From: Allolobophora icterica
Lineage: Eukaryota; Annelida; Clitellata; Crassiclitellata; Lumbricidae
DNA: 64,000 nt
Direction of reading: 5' to 3'
NCBI GenBank assembly: GCA_963556255.1
Contig: OY744608.1
Location: 31,001,154-31,065,153, forward strand
Part shown: in pieces, positions 10,698 through 20,801 of the stretch
Position numbering within the stretch: the stretch's first letter is position 1
Layout: the number at the start of each line of letters is the position of its first letter
Translations under genes and position numbers: made by a program
Notes under the pieces: model-generated
The model's database searches: none
What the model saw: the letters and a program-made list of their open reading frames with translations, nothing else
What the model was told of the DNA's origin: nothing

Positions 10698-12107
10698 CAG
10701 GGCCGGATTAACCAGTATGCCATTTATGCCATGGCGGGGGGCCTCCGTCGTCAGGGGGCCCCCCGCGTGAACATATTTTATTCAGCTTCATATTTTATTC
10801 AGCTTTTCTCTTTAAGGGCAGTGTAAAACTGTAAATTTACGTCAGGAGTCAGTTGTGAATTGGTGATTGATTCTGATGATGGCGATCAATGGCCCCTATA
10901 GGCCTATATCTACACCAGTTATAATTATTAAATTTCGTATTCGTCTAAAAAAAACAAAAAACCGTGCTGGATATTATATAATTATATTCACGAAAAGTGA
11001 ACAATGCCAAAGAATAAAATATTTCAACTTTCTGGTGCTCAATAAAGGCGAGTAGCTAGAGATCGTACTGACAGGGAAAGAAATAGCGTTGCCTCAGTTC
11101 CGAAATTGGATAATTTTTTCGTAGGCTACACTCCAGACAGTCACATCAAATGAACCAGACGAAGGACAGGATCGAAATGTTGGGGGTAGCTATATAAGCC
11201 TTGTACTGAAGGTTCATCAGCTGTGTCTGAAATTTGTGAGTCTGGTACTGCATATCTTGCGCTGCTTTAGCGGTAACAGCACATATTTCTGTTTTGGACC
11301 TGTCAGTGTCAGTTGTAAGGAGTACGGTGACAGACAAACGCCTAACTGCACTGGAATTCTCAGTGTTAAGAGTGATCTCTTAGATCTATACTGTTTCTTT
11401 CGATGACATTCTTGACTAGTTTGCCACTGCCAGGAGCAGGGCCAGCGACAGAAATTCCGGGTCCCTAGGCAGAGCAGTCACGGGCCCCTTATGAGCTATC
11501 ATATTAGGCTTTATGAGAAAAGTTGATTGCGGGCCCGACCCGGGCCTCTCAAAAAGTAAAAATCGCCGGAAAATCTCCGACCCCTGGCCATTTTGCCCCC
11601 TGGTCTTCCCTCTCGGCGGACCTGGCCAGGAGAGTAGAGAAAATGTGAACTGTAGATCATAAGATATGAATCCGTTAAACTGAACAATATCTACTGTATT
11701 GACGTTTCCTTGATCACTTAGCTGTAGGAAGTCACTGTTTTGCAGTCTGTTAAAGTTAAATTTATTGTATGAATCACTGAAATTGGATAACAGCTAACTT
11801 TCATTCACTTTTGATCTTTGTTTCGCACTGTGACTGATTCTGATCCCGACAAACTGTCACAAATTGCTGAAAACAGCAGCTTTGTCTTAGAAAGTGAGCA
11901 TATAATAAAGTGTTATTTTAACATGTTTATTGGCATTTTATTAAGCTGCACATTATTAAGTTTGAGCTATATAGTCAATAATAAACAACTGAGCATTAAC
12001 ATTTGGGAAGGGAAGAGGGAGGTATGGTGAGGGAAGGGGTAAACTTAAGGGATTAAGGGCCCCCGAGAATTTGGCGAGGGGCCCCCCGAAGGCTTAATCC
12101 GGGCCTG
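10698..12107. mobile_element. 1.4-kb non-autonomous hAT element inside the SINE
   Basis: The termini are CAGGGCCGGATTAA and, inverted, CAGGCCCGGATTAA. The perfect 8-bp duplication ATGTTCTG lies at 10690-10697 and 12108-12115. No transposase is recognised. Short open frames inside (for example 11818-12030) look non-functional. It contains a second, nested hAT MITE at 11437-11624. Confidence 0.92.
11437..11624. mobile_element. Nested 188-bp hAT MITE
   Basis: It begins CAGGGCCAGCGACAG and ends CGGCGGACCTG (inverted CAGGTCCGCCG). The perfect 8-bp duplication GCCAGGAG lies at 11429-11436 and 11625-11632. It sits wholly inside the 10698-12107 element, so it is the younger insertion. Confidence 0.9.
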
Positions 12108-12292
12108 ATGTTCTGTGCCTTGTAACCGGAGGGTCCCAGGCTCGAATCTTCCTCAAGCAACTGCGTACCGACCTTGGACAATTTGCTCACCCACAATTGT
12201 CTGTGAGGAAGACAACGGGAAACCACCTCACTCATCTCATCCCCGGGTGGCATAAAGCCAATGCCCAATAGACCTACCTTCGGGCAGAGAAC

Positions 12293-12507
<215 letters not shown>

Positions 12508-12560
12508 GGGGCCAGGGTCGGATTAACCACTCGGGGCCCCATGCTAATTATACACGGGGG
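12508..12560. mobile_element. hAT-type terminus fragment
   Basis: CCAGGGTCGGATTAACCAC followed by a GGGGCCCC run resembles the left end of the 10698-12107 element. No partner end or duplication is seen, so it is probably a truncated relative. Confidence 0.45.
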
Positions 12561-12975
12561 AGCCTTGTCGTATTGAGCATGGCATTATGGGGATGCAGTA
12601 AAGATATTGAAATCAACGTGTAGTAAAGAAGGGTCAATGCTGTGTACCTGGCTGCTCAAATAAGTAGTCAGTGCAAGCAACTCAACTTTAACGCTTTGCC
12701 TTTTGGGACTATCTAAGGTTGTTTCACATGTTTGTTAGTTGTTACAGTATACTGACAACATACAGTTGGGGCAAATTATAATCAAAATTCGAATTTGTTC
12801 TCTTCACTGTTAACAGTTCAGAAACATTTGCGACTTTTACCAACTGCAAACTGTGTAGGCCCTAACAATATCAAGTTAAGCACATCACTTTGAACACTAA
12901 GAGTTCCAGTATAGTAAGGCCTAGACGTTTGTGAGTCATAGAAGTTCGTAGTTTATTTTTAATAAGTCCCATCTT

Positions 12976-13144
12976 CAGGGCTATAGGCTAGTTGAGGGTA
13001 TACGCGGGTATATATACAGCGTGTACGGTGTACTCACCTTTAGGGACCGTATAGGCCTACTCACCTCACAAAATATTTGTACCCTAATTTCGAAAAACTA
13101 ACCGATAGCGTGTACTCACCTCTAATCTGTCCGCTACAGCCCTG
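12976..13144. mobile_element. Probable MITE, CAGGGCT(A/G)TAG family
   Basis: It starts CAGGGCTATAGGCTAGTTG and ends GCTACAGCCCTG, so the termini are inverted. The interior 'gtatacgcgggtata' and 'gtgtactcacctct' words recur in the copy starting at 63948. The flanks do not show a clear 8-bp duplication. Confidence 0.65.
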
Positions 13145-13355
13145 CCATGCATCGTACGGAAACTACATGATTCACCTGAACAGTTGAAGATCATCAATGA
13201 CATGGACAAACGCAGAGCGATAGAAATTAACCAGGTGTGACACACTCTTGATTTTGCAAAATCAGCAATTTAAACCATTTCGCCTGCAGGGAATAGGCCT
13301 ATCTCTTGTGTATGTCGTGGCCAGCCTGATGGAAAATTCTCAAATCGTGTCAAGC

Positions 13356-13550
13356 ATAGGCGTAATTTGTGGAGGTATACGAGGGGTACCCGTTCCCCTA
13401 CTTTTTGGACTGGGGTGTCGTACCCCCCACTATTTGACCAATGCCAATCAATGTTTTTATTGTGCCTTACAAGAGATCGAAATCTCACCCTTGCTTCGTG
13501 TATACATGTAAGAAATTGGTACCCCCACTTTTTATACCAAAATTAGGCCT
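13356..13550. mobile_element. hAT-like MITE, GGCGTAACTTTGG family, inverted copy
   Basis: It is in reverse orientation relative to the 22766 copy: CATAGGCGTAATTTGTGG at the left and GTACCCCCACTTTTTATACC toward the right, with the conserved 'cttgcttcgtgtatacatgt' segment. Its right end is embedded in a local tandem duplication. Confidence 0.7.
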
Positions 13551-13708
13551 ACGCTCCTGATGTCTGGCACTAGTCTGTCAAATTCTGCTGCAACTTGGAA
13601 TAGGGTCGTGTATGAAAGAAATTGGTACCCCCACTTTTTAGACCAAAATTAGGCCTACGCTCCTGATGTCAGGCACTAGTCTGTCAAATTCTGCTGCAAC
13701 TTGGAATA
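13511..13708. repeat. Tandem duplication of about 103 bp
   Basis: The segment from 'aagaaattggtacccccact' to 'ctgctgcaacttggaata' occurs twice in a row with few differences. It includes the end of the MITE plus flanking sequence, so it arose after the insertion. Confidence 0.8.
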
Positions 13709-13904
13709 TATAACGAAAGTTGTAAGCATAAATTCTCTGCTTTAGCGACGTCAACAACAGGTCTATGATAGGCTAACTAAACAAGTTTCAGCACGAAAAT
13801 TGTCTCGTATCTCTTGCTCGCTGATATGTGTATGCCAGGAAACAAAACGCGTCGGAATTTAAATAAAATCGACTTCAGTGTAGATTATAATTATAATATA
13901 ATTG

Positions 13905-13967
13905 TTTGTTTTGGCTCAACTTCTTTCAGTCAATATTATTGACTGAAAGAAGTTGAGCCAAAACAAA
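13905..13967. repeat. Perfect 31-bp inverted repeat with 1-nt centre
   Basis: The left arm 13905-13935 is an exact reverse complement of the right arm 13937-13967, with a single T between. The arm core is TTGGCTCAACTTCTTTCAGT. AT-rich sequence lies to its left. No gene association is seen. Confidence 0.9.
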
Positions 13968-14639
13968 TGCATGTATTGCACAGGCCTACACAGCAGTTTG
14001 TTGCGTGGCTGACATTTCAAATTTTCTTACGGTGCAAATTCTTGCTTAAACTGAAACTGATGCATGGTTTTTTCTTGTGAACAATTATTTTGTGTAATAA
14101 ATTCTGTTTGTCCTGCAGTATTCCGACTCCAGTACGTCGGTGGGTGGGGGGCTGTAAGCGGGGTCCATGCTAAAGTAGGCCCTATATTGAGTACTGGTAT
14201 ATCGTGCTGCGCTATTAATCCAGGTTTGGAAATTCAATAATAATCCCCGCCAAAGTACAAAGATACTTTGATTTTGAGACGATTGCTTCGCTTGCGCTCT
14301 CTAGCGAACTGTTGGTGTCAAGACCAAATGGCGAGAAAGAGGACTGGTCCTCCGCCCTTATAGGCTCTGTGCCGAAGCTTAGACGATTTTTCACTCTATC
14401 ACATGACCATAATTGTTTCAGAGTCTCGTGTTATAGTAACAAGTTAAACCATGAAAAGCTCCATATTAGTCCATAAGCTAATTAGCGATATGACAATTTT
14501 AAATTTAATATCTAGACTATATGAGTCAATATTACAGCTGAGTACAGATATTGTCAACCTTTGTTAGGTTGTGCAGTAGGGGCCTACATCATTCATAGGC
14601 CTACATCTTTTGAAATCTGGGCTAGAATACATCATGAAA

Positions 14640-14825
14640 ATCGAAAACTAATGGAAGCAAAGAAATATTAAAGGATGGCGGAGAAGGAAAGAGAGGAGGA
14701 GGAAAAGGAGAAAGAGGAGGAGGTGGAGGGGAGCAAAGCCATGCATTAGAAACGCGCCCATTCTTGTACATCGTCTCCTTTCTTGGCATGTTTGCTGAAA
14801 CGCCGTGCTTTATTGCTGGACATTT
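14640..14825. repeat. Left copy of a diverged inverted repeat (partner 17765-17965)
   Basis: It shares, in inverted orientation, ATTAGAAACGCGCCC, TCTCCTTTCTTGGCA, TTTGCTGAAAC and GTGCTTTAT in the same order, plus a purine-rich AGGAGG block, with 17765-17965. Divergence with small indels implies an old duplication. Confidence 0.7.
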
Positions 14826-14928
14826 CAGTAGAAAACGTGAGGGTTTTCTTCGTCTGTGCGTATACGTACTTGTTTAGGCTGGAGGGAGGGTGTAGTGGTT
14901 GCAAGGCTGACTAAATCGAGTGGTCGTT

Positions 14929-15192
14929 ATGGCTGTCCCGTTGTGTTGGCGTAAACTGATAATAATTAATGGCCTGACTGGTCTTATGTTGTCATGCTGT
15001 GTAAACTATTTGCCGGCAGTCAATGCTGCGCTTGCAAATGCAGGAGCCAGGAAGCCATCCCCGTTGGATGTACGTCAGCACTCGCTGCCGACAGCCATAA
15101 CGACCGATGCGAGCGGAGACGGCAGGCACACCCTCCTCACTCATGCAACCATAATATACAGCCACGGATTGCTGTCTGAAAGCGTCCAGTAA
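14929..15192 (+). CDS. Possible small secreted-type ORF (unrecognised)
   Basis: This is an open frame of 87 residues from ATG 14929. It has a basic N-terminus followed by a hydrophobic stretch (LIIINGLTGLMLSCCVNYL) and small residues ending near ALANAGA, which looks like a signal peptide with a cleavage site. It could be a first exon, but no donor or partner exon is identified. A LINE has inserted just downstream. The ORF may also be chance. Confidence 0.2.
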   Translation: MAVPLCWRKLIIINGLTGLMLSCCVNYLPAVNAALANAGARKPSPLDVRQHSLPTAITTDASGDGRHTLLTHATIIYSHGLLSESVQ

Positions 15193-15209
15193 TTAACGAA
15201 TGAGCTACT

Positions 15210-15212
<3 letters not shown>

Positions 15213-15268
<56 letters not shown>

Positions 15269-15274
15269 TATATA
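15213..15274. repeat. (TA)n microsatellite, LINE insertion target
   Basis: Pure TA repeat directly preceding the truncated LINE. Another (TA)n stretch follows the LINE tail at 17468-17482. Confidence 0.95.
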
Positions 15275-17468
15275 CTTGCCTGCTTCCACCCAATCATCTA
15301 TGGGACTTCTCCTTACCTCACAAGAGGAAATACTGAATATTGGACTTGGTATGAAAAAAACCCACTCAAAAGGATTGGATGACATTGACCCATATATAGC
15401 ATTACCTAACCTGCACTTAATTGTATATCCACTAATGCTCTTCATCAACTCCTCTTTGCTAAATGGAATTGTACCGGATCAGTTAAAAGCGGCCAAGGTC
15501 ATACCAGTATTTAAAAAAGGTGATAAGCAAAATTGTGAGAACTACCGACCAATATCCATATTACCTTTTTTTGCTAAATTTTTGGAAAAGGTAATGCACG
15601 ATAGGCTTAGCTCCTTCATTAATAAAACTAAAACTCTCCATCCCTCTCAGCATGGGTTCCGGTCTGGACACTCTACCTTCATGGCGCTGATCGACATGGA
15701 GGATAAAATTTCTAAAGCCCTTGATAATAACGAATATGCAGTAGGGATATTTATCGATGTAGCTAAGGCATTCGATTCTGTAGACCATAACATACTAATT
15801 AAAAAAATGATTAATTTGGGAATTAGGGGGATTTCGATTAAATGGTTCAAAAGCTACTTAGAATCACGTACCCAAATAGTAAGTTGCAATGGAGCTTACT
15901 CACAACCGGGAATAATTTCCTCGGGGGTGCCCCAGGGATCCAACCTGGGACCTCTTTTATTCTTATTATATATAAATGACCTCGCACAGATTTCCACTTC
16001 TCTCTATTTTGTTCTCTTTGCAGATGATACCAACATTTTTCAATCTGGTACATCTTGGGCTACCCTTATTAATTCTGTCAATGCGGAGCTGAGCAAAGTT
16101 AATGATTGGTTTGTCGCTAACAAATTAACACTCAACATAAAAAAGACAAATTACATAGTTTTTAAATCTTACAGGAAAATTAAGCCCATAATTGGTGAAC
16201 TATCCATTAATAATGAACCTATTACCAAAGTGGACTCTATAAAGTTTCTGGGTGTCTTCATTGACAATCATCTAAGTTGGAAGGATCATATTAACTATAT
16301 ATCCTTAAAAATCGCCAAAAATATAGGAATAATTTCTAGAGTTTCTAAAATGCTTCCTATAAATATCAGACTGTGTCTATATAACTCCCTAATCCTTCCT
16401 TATCTCTCATATTCCAACTTAATATGGGCCTCAAATTACGATTCTCGTCTACAACGACTGGTAATATTGCAGAAAAGAGCAGTTCGAATGATAGTGGGGG
16501 CGGGTCGATCAGTTCATTCTAAACCAATATTCAAAGACCTTAACCTTCTAAACCTTAATCAAATTAAGACACTACAAATTGCCCAGCTGCTATATGCCTA
16601 CAATCAGAAACTGCTACCAGCCTCCTTTGATGGGTATTTCATCTTAAATTCAGAGATACACGATCACTATACTAGAGGTGCTGCACTCTATCGACCAACC
16701 AAAACTCGAACTAATCTGAGAAAATTTAGCATCAAGTCAGCCGGTCCGCGAATTTGGAACTCTATACCACTGGAAATCAGAAATGCGAAAAACAAGTTCA
16801 CCTTCAAAAAGAACCTAAGATTGTTTTTAGTTAATGAATAATTATCCTGAGACATCTGCATCCCTGTGCTAGTACATATCCTGTTTGTGGACAACTAGGC
16901 CTAACCACGGCGGAGTCAAAGGTAAGAGTTTGTGTTATTATTTTCATTGTTCCTTTAACTGCTGTTACCAACAAATGAGTATGCATAGTCTTAGTCTGGA
17001 CCCGTGGAAGCCAATTTTGTTAGGCTTCTTTTTGGGTTTTATACTTGTTTTATATACTGTAAGCCTTATTAGTTAAGCGTTATTAGTTAGACTTAGTTAA
17101 GTACCCATGCAGTTTACATATAACTCATGTTTACCAAATCATGTATCCGATATTGGATCTTTTCAGCTGCCATCATTTAATTTGCAATAGAAATAGCAGG
17201 GCTTCCCTGGATAGCGGGACTTCCATCCCTTTAGGGTTACCCTTTGCTATTCGCGACTAATGACCTACTAAGTATACTGTATGCTAAATTTATATGGTAA
17301 TACGTGATATGAAATTGTCTATTTTTACTAAAGGCTACTAAGTGCTTTCACTGTTAATTTGTTTCATACCAATGTGTTATTGTACTTGGCACTTTACGTC
17401 TATCGGATGCTCATAACAAACTGTAATTGTCGTGAATATCAATAAAGATTGATTGATTGATTGATTGA
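15275..17468 (+). mobile_element. 5'-truncated LINE retrotransposon (CR1/L2-like)
   Basis: The element consists of a reverse-transcriptase ORF (15276-16841), a 3' UTR of about 600 bases with AATAAAG at 17441, and a (GATT)n tail (17447-17468). The endonuclease domain and 5' end are missing, as expected from incomplete reverse transcription. It lies between two (TA)n stretches, so it apparently inserted into a TA microsatellite. The exact target-site duplication cannot be defined in such a target. Confidence 0.9.
15276..16841 (+). CDS. LINE reverse transcriptase, intact but N-terminally truncated
   Basis: An uninterrupted frame of 521 codons enters from the 5' truncation point with no native start (the first codon is TTG). 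It contains the RT motifs in order: FKKGD (79-83), YRPISILP (90-97), FIDVAKAFD with a catalytic Asp (159-167), SSGVPQGSNLGPLLFLLYI (215-233) and FADDTN with the catalytic Asp pair (248-253). The C-terminal SAGPRIWNSIPLEIR block is typical of CR1/L2-type ORF2 proteins. Without endonuclease and promoter it cannot move by itself. The lack of stops over 1.5 kb implies a recent insertion. Assignment to the CR1/L2 group rather than another jockey-superfamily clade is approximate. Confidence 0.92.
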   Translation: MPASTQSSMGLLLTSQEEILNIGLGMKKTHSKGLDDIDPYIALPNLHLIVYPLMLFINSSLLNGIVPDQLKAAKVIPVFKKGDKQNCENYRPISILPFFAKFLEKVMHDRLSSFINKTKTLHPSQHGFRSGHSTFMALIDMEDKISKALDNNEYAVGIFIDVAKAFDSVDHNILIKKMINLGIRGISIKWFKSYLESRTQIVSCNGAYSQPGIISSGVPQGSNLGPLLFLLYINDLAQISTSLYFVLFADDTNIFQSGTSWATLINSVNAELSKVNDWFVANKLTLNIKKTNYIVFKSYRKIKPIIGELSINNEPITKVDSIKFLGVFIDNHLSWKDHINYISLKIAKNIGIISRVSKMLPINIRLCLYNSLILPYLSYSNLIWASNYDSRLQRLVILQKRAVRMIVGAGRSVHSKPIFKDLNLLNLNQIKTLQIAQLLYAYNQKLLPASFDGYFILNSEIHDHYTRGAALYRPTKTRTNLRKFSIKSAGPRIWNSIPLEIRNAKNKFTFKKNLRLFLVNE

Positions 17469-17764
17469 TATATATATATATACCGGGCATGTGTATAATA
17501 TTATTGTAAGTTATCTTAGTCTAACGAATTCTACTTGCTTTGTGTGTATTTCCATTGAAACGCTTGTTATTTTGTAATGAGAAACCACAGCAAGAAGGTA
17601 AGTAAGTAAAGGTAAATAAACAAGTAAATAAGTAAGAAGACTTATTTAGATTACTTCCAATGGCTATAGACTGCATAAACAGGCAGCCAACAATTCTTGC
17701 TGTCTTTCCGACTAATTTATAAGAGTAAACGTGACCTAATACCATTCGCCAGCTCTTCTAGCTT

Positions 17765-17965
17765 CCAAACTGTTGTCCAGCTATAAAGCACAGTGTTTCA
17801 GCAAATAAAAATTATGCCAAGAAAGGAGATAATGCACTAGAGCGGGCGCGTTTCTAATACCTATCTTTACTCTCATTCTCCTCCACCTGCTCCAGTTTAT
17901 CCTCCTCCTCCCGCTCTTTATCCGCAATCTTAATATTTAATATTTCTCTTCTTGTTAATGCTCCT
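17765..17965. repeat. Right copy of a diverged inverted repeat (partner 14640-14825)
   Basis: Reverse-complement counterpart of 14640-14825. The shared blocks, including GGGCGCGTTTCTAAT and TGCCAAGAAAGGAGA, lie in matching order. The pair brackets the small ORF and the LINE. Confidence 0.7.
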
Positions 17966-18125
17966 CCTCCTCCTATTCTTCCATTTCCTCTTTATTTATT
18001 CATATTCTTCTCACTCCTCTTCCTCTACCCTGTTATCAACCCTATAGTTTCCCAACAGCTGTTTCTTCTTATCGTCTTATTTGCCCTAATTCTTCTGGTC
18101 GTTTCATCTTCCTATTCCATCTGAA

Positions 18126-18500
18126 TTAATTCGATGTTTTTTCGTTCTCCTCCCCTTCTTCTTCCCTCTCCTCCTCCTCTTCCCCTCTTCTTCTTCCTTC
18201 TCCCTCCTCCTCTTCCCCTCTTCTTCCTTCTCTTCCCCTCTTCTTCTTCCTTCTCTTCCCCTCTTCTTCTTCCTTCTCTTCCCCTCTTCTTCTTCCTCCT
18301 CTTCCCCTCTTCTTTTTCCTTCTCCCTCCTCCTCTTCTCCTCTTCTTCCTTCTCTTCCCCTCTTCTTCTTCCTTCCCTTCCCCTCTTCTTCTTCCTTCTC
18401 CCTCCTCCTCTTCCCCTCTTCTTCCTTCTCTTCCCCTCTTCTTCCTTCTCCCTCCTCCTCTCCCCTCTTCTTCTTCCTTCTTTCCTCCTATTCCGCCCAC
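18126..18500. repeat. Polypyrimidine (CTTCTTCC/CCTCTT)n tract
   Basis: About 370 bases of almost pure CT made of variable CTTCCTTCTC-type units. Long open frames on both strands (Pro/Leu-rich, Arg/Glu-rich) are compositional. Purine/pyrimidine mirror symmetry of this kind can form triplex (H-DNA). Confidence 0.9.
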
Positions 18501-18679
18501 ACGTTCTTCGTTTCATGTTCATTAATTTCGATCTGTTATTTGCGTTGCTGACCATCTCTGCCTTCCTTCCTTCAAGTCTTCCTTCAAGTCTTCCTTCAAG
18601 TGTCGTCGTGCCCTCTTCGTTCTGCGTCCTCTGCTTCCTGATCTTGGTTCTCTTCTTTCATTTGATCGTTTCTCTTGTC

Positions 18680-19135
18680 TTCTCCGGCAGAAACCGTAAA
18701 CATGAAGGCACCGTCAGTGTCTGCCTCTGGACCGAAGATAGATGCAGGATCGAACTCGGGCGCATGCATCATGCATGGCGTTTCCGGTGCTGCTGCTGTT
18801 GCCATTGCTGTTGTTGTTACTGCAGCTGCTGCTGCTGCTGTTTCAGCTGTCTCGTCCGCAGTCAGCCTAGCTGCTGCCTCTGCTGCTGGCGGGGCCTTGA
18901 CATGGTCGGACGATGCATGCACGCGGAACGTGCAGGAGTGAGGATGCGGAAGAGGAGCGGTGCCAGTCCTTCCTCCATGCCCCTCCCTTCTCTCATCCAA
19001 TCGATCTCTGTGCCGGAGTCTCTGCATCGCCGCCGCCGCCGCCACCAGCAGCAGTGTCCCCTCCTTTATTCCTCACTTCGTCTGCTCTGCTCTAATCGCC
19101 CAATCGCCACTCTGGCAGATGAGGAGGCTGCGTCA

Positions 19136-19167
<32 letters not shown>

Positions 19168-19290
19168 AGACCTCTCGACAGGAGTGGCAGCACGAGCTCT
19201 TCAGTCTCGTCGTCGTCATCAGTGGTCGACGGCTTGAGCGCCTGCAGAAACGGATTAAGGAGTCAGACGACGACGACCAAGAACGGTAAG
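18680..19290. other. GC/CpG-rich block, possible coding exon(s), strand undecided
   Basis: This is a local island of higher GC and CpG with open frames on both strands. On the plus strand, a strong acceptor (CTTGTCTTCTCCGGCAG) ends at 18691 and is followed by an Ala/Ser-rich frame. A GTAAGC donor at 19286 closes a frame reading RRLERLQKRIKESDDDD. On the minus strand, an acceptor (CCGTTTCTGCAG) precedes an Asp/Glu-rich frame containing STTDDDDETEELVLPLL and a Gln run. GCT/CAG repeats confuse all of these. I cannot decide which, if any, is real. Confidence 0.3.
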
Positions 19291-19404
19291 CAGTCTGATC
19301 CAATGCCATCCACGACCGACAGACACCTGTTGATCACCGAGTCCATCTCATCTCTGATCATAGACAGCGCCATCACAAACAGACGCCTGTCGCCTCTAAT
19401 GAAC

Positions 19405-19900
19405 ATCGGCTTTCTCACATACACTAGTCATTTCATACACGATGTCATATGTGAACGACGCCAATCATCTTTAACAACAAACTGTCATTTTGAATACACG
19501 TCAGTCATCTTTAAGAGACACTGTCTTCTGTTAAGGATATATTGTTTTCTCTAATGCATGTCAATCGTCTCTAAGAGACACTGTCATCTGTACAGGATAT
19601 TGTTATCTCTAATACACATCAATCGTCTTTAAGAGACAATGTCATCTGTAAATGATATTGTTATCTCTAATGCACGTCACTCATCCCTAAGAGACACTGT
19701 CATCTGTAAAGGATATTGTTATCTGTAAAAAGTATCATCTCTAATAGATGTCAATCATCTATAATAAATGCCAATTGTCTACAATTGTCATCTATACAAG
19801 ATATATATTGGCAATAGACGCCAATTATCTCTAACAGATATTGTTGTATCTTACAACAGACGTCAATCATTCTAACAGAAACTGTGATTTCTAAGAAATG
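19405..19900. repeat. Minisatellite, unit about 58-60 bp
   Basis: The motif AAGAGACA(C/A)TGTCATCTG recurs at 19513, 19573, 19631 and 19689, a spacing of 60, 58 and 58. It is followed each time by 'ggatattgttatctctaat' and 'gtcaatcatct'. More degenerate copies extend to both sides. Non-coding. Confidence 0.85.
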
Positions 19901-20150
19901 TAAATCATCTTTAGCAGACAATTTCCAACCGATTGAATTACTGTTAGCTGATGACGCTATCCTGATAATCAGGTGGTCGTGTCCTGAGGCCTCAGCCGAT
20001 CGACCGACTGTCGTTAGTTCGTGTCTAAGCACTTATCATTCAATCAGAAACAGCTTGTCTTGTCTTTTTCTTATTTCAACGTCTCTAAATCGTTGTTAGC
20101 TACAAGTGAACATTAATAACATTCGCACTTCTGGAAACTAACTAAGTAAG

Positions 20151-20801
20151 CACTGGCGTAAACTTGTCCAAAATATTGGGGGGGATGGGGTCTGGACCAA
20201 ATGTGCAAAAAACAAGCTTTTTCAAGATGAAAAGTTGTTTTTGTTGTTTTTTATGTTTTTTTTTAAAGATTTTCGGATTTCGGATTACAAAAATCATGAA
20301 AAATTGCATGAACATGAGCTCCAACTCAGTTTAATTCAGTTGCGATTTCCGAAAATTAAAAATAATGAAATCAATGTTATTAAAATAACTTCAACCAAAA
20401 TAAGAAATTTACTTTAAAAACACAAAAAAACAAATTTTTGTGTTTTTTTGGGGTTTAAAACCAAAATCCGAAAAACTTTTTTCACCTCTAGTCTGGACAG
20501 TCAACAGAGGCTTCCGTTGTTACGTTAATGCGTATGAAATGGGGCATGCTGTTTACATGTAAATTTGTTTCATATTGAAGATTTTGAAGATAAATATAAA
20601 TCTTTGTTTTCATTGTGAATTTCTGTTAGTATTTCAGTTCTGTGTCTCTGTTTTTCTGTTTCTGAAGAAATTTGTCTATATTGAAACATAATATTTTAAT
20701 ATTTGACGAAATTCTTCTCTCGATTTGGGGGGGGGGCATTGCCCCAGCTCCTCAATTATTGGGGGCACGTGCCCCGACTCCCCCCAGAGACTACGCCTAT
20801 G
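20151..20801. mobile_element. hAT-like MITE, GGCGTAGACT family, full length
   Basis: It starts CACTGGCGTAAACTTGTCC and ends GACTACGCCTATG. The 8-bp duplication TAAGTAAG lies at 20143-20150 and 20802-20809. At 651 bp it is the reverse-oriented sibling of 29108-29789, with shared interior such as TGACTGTCCAGACTAGAGGT (inverted here). No transposase is encoded. Confidence 0.92.

Larger units (their letters stand above)
10665..12293 (+). mobile_element. tRNA-derived SINE split by a hAT insertion
   Basis: The 5' part (10665-10697) reads GGGACGCGGTAGTGTAGCGA, an A-box-like sequence. After the hAT insertion the SINE resumes at 12116 with a B-box-like GGCTCGAATCT (about 12140-12150), a tRNA-unrelated body, and a (CAT)n tail that grows into the microsatellite at 12294-12507. 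Together this gives about 220 bp of SINE. It is not a functional tRNA gene because there is no cloverleaf 3' half. Confidence 0.75.

Noticed and set aside
10665..12160. A tRNA gene
   Set aside because: A-box and B-box-like sequences are present, but no acceptor stem or anticodon arm closes; the sequence continues into a SINE body and tail.
13905..13967. A microRNA hairpin
   Set aside because: The stem is perfectly paired with a one-base loop, unlike miRNA precursors; more likely a foldback repeat.
18112..18555. Arg/Glu/Lys-rich minus-strand protein
   Set aside because: Purely compositional reading of a CT-rich tract; the opposite strand is equally open.
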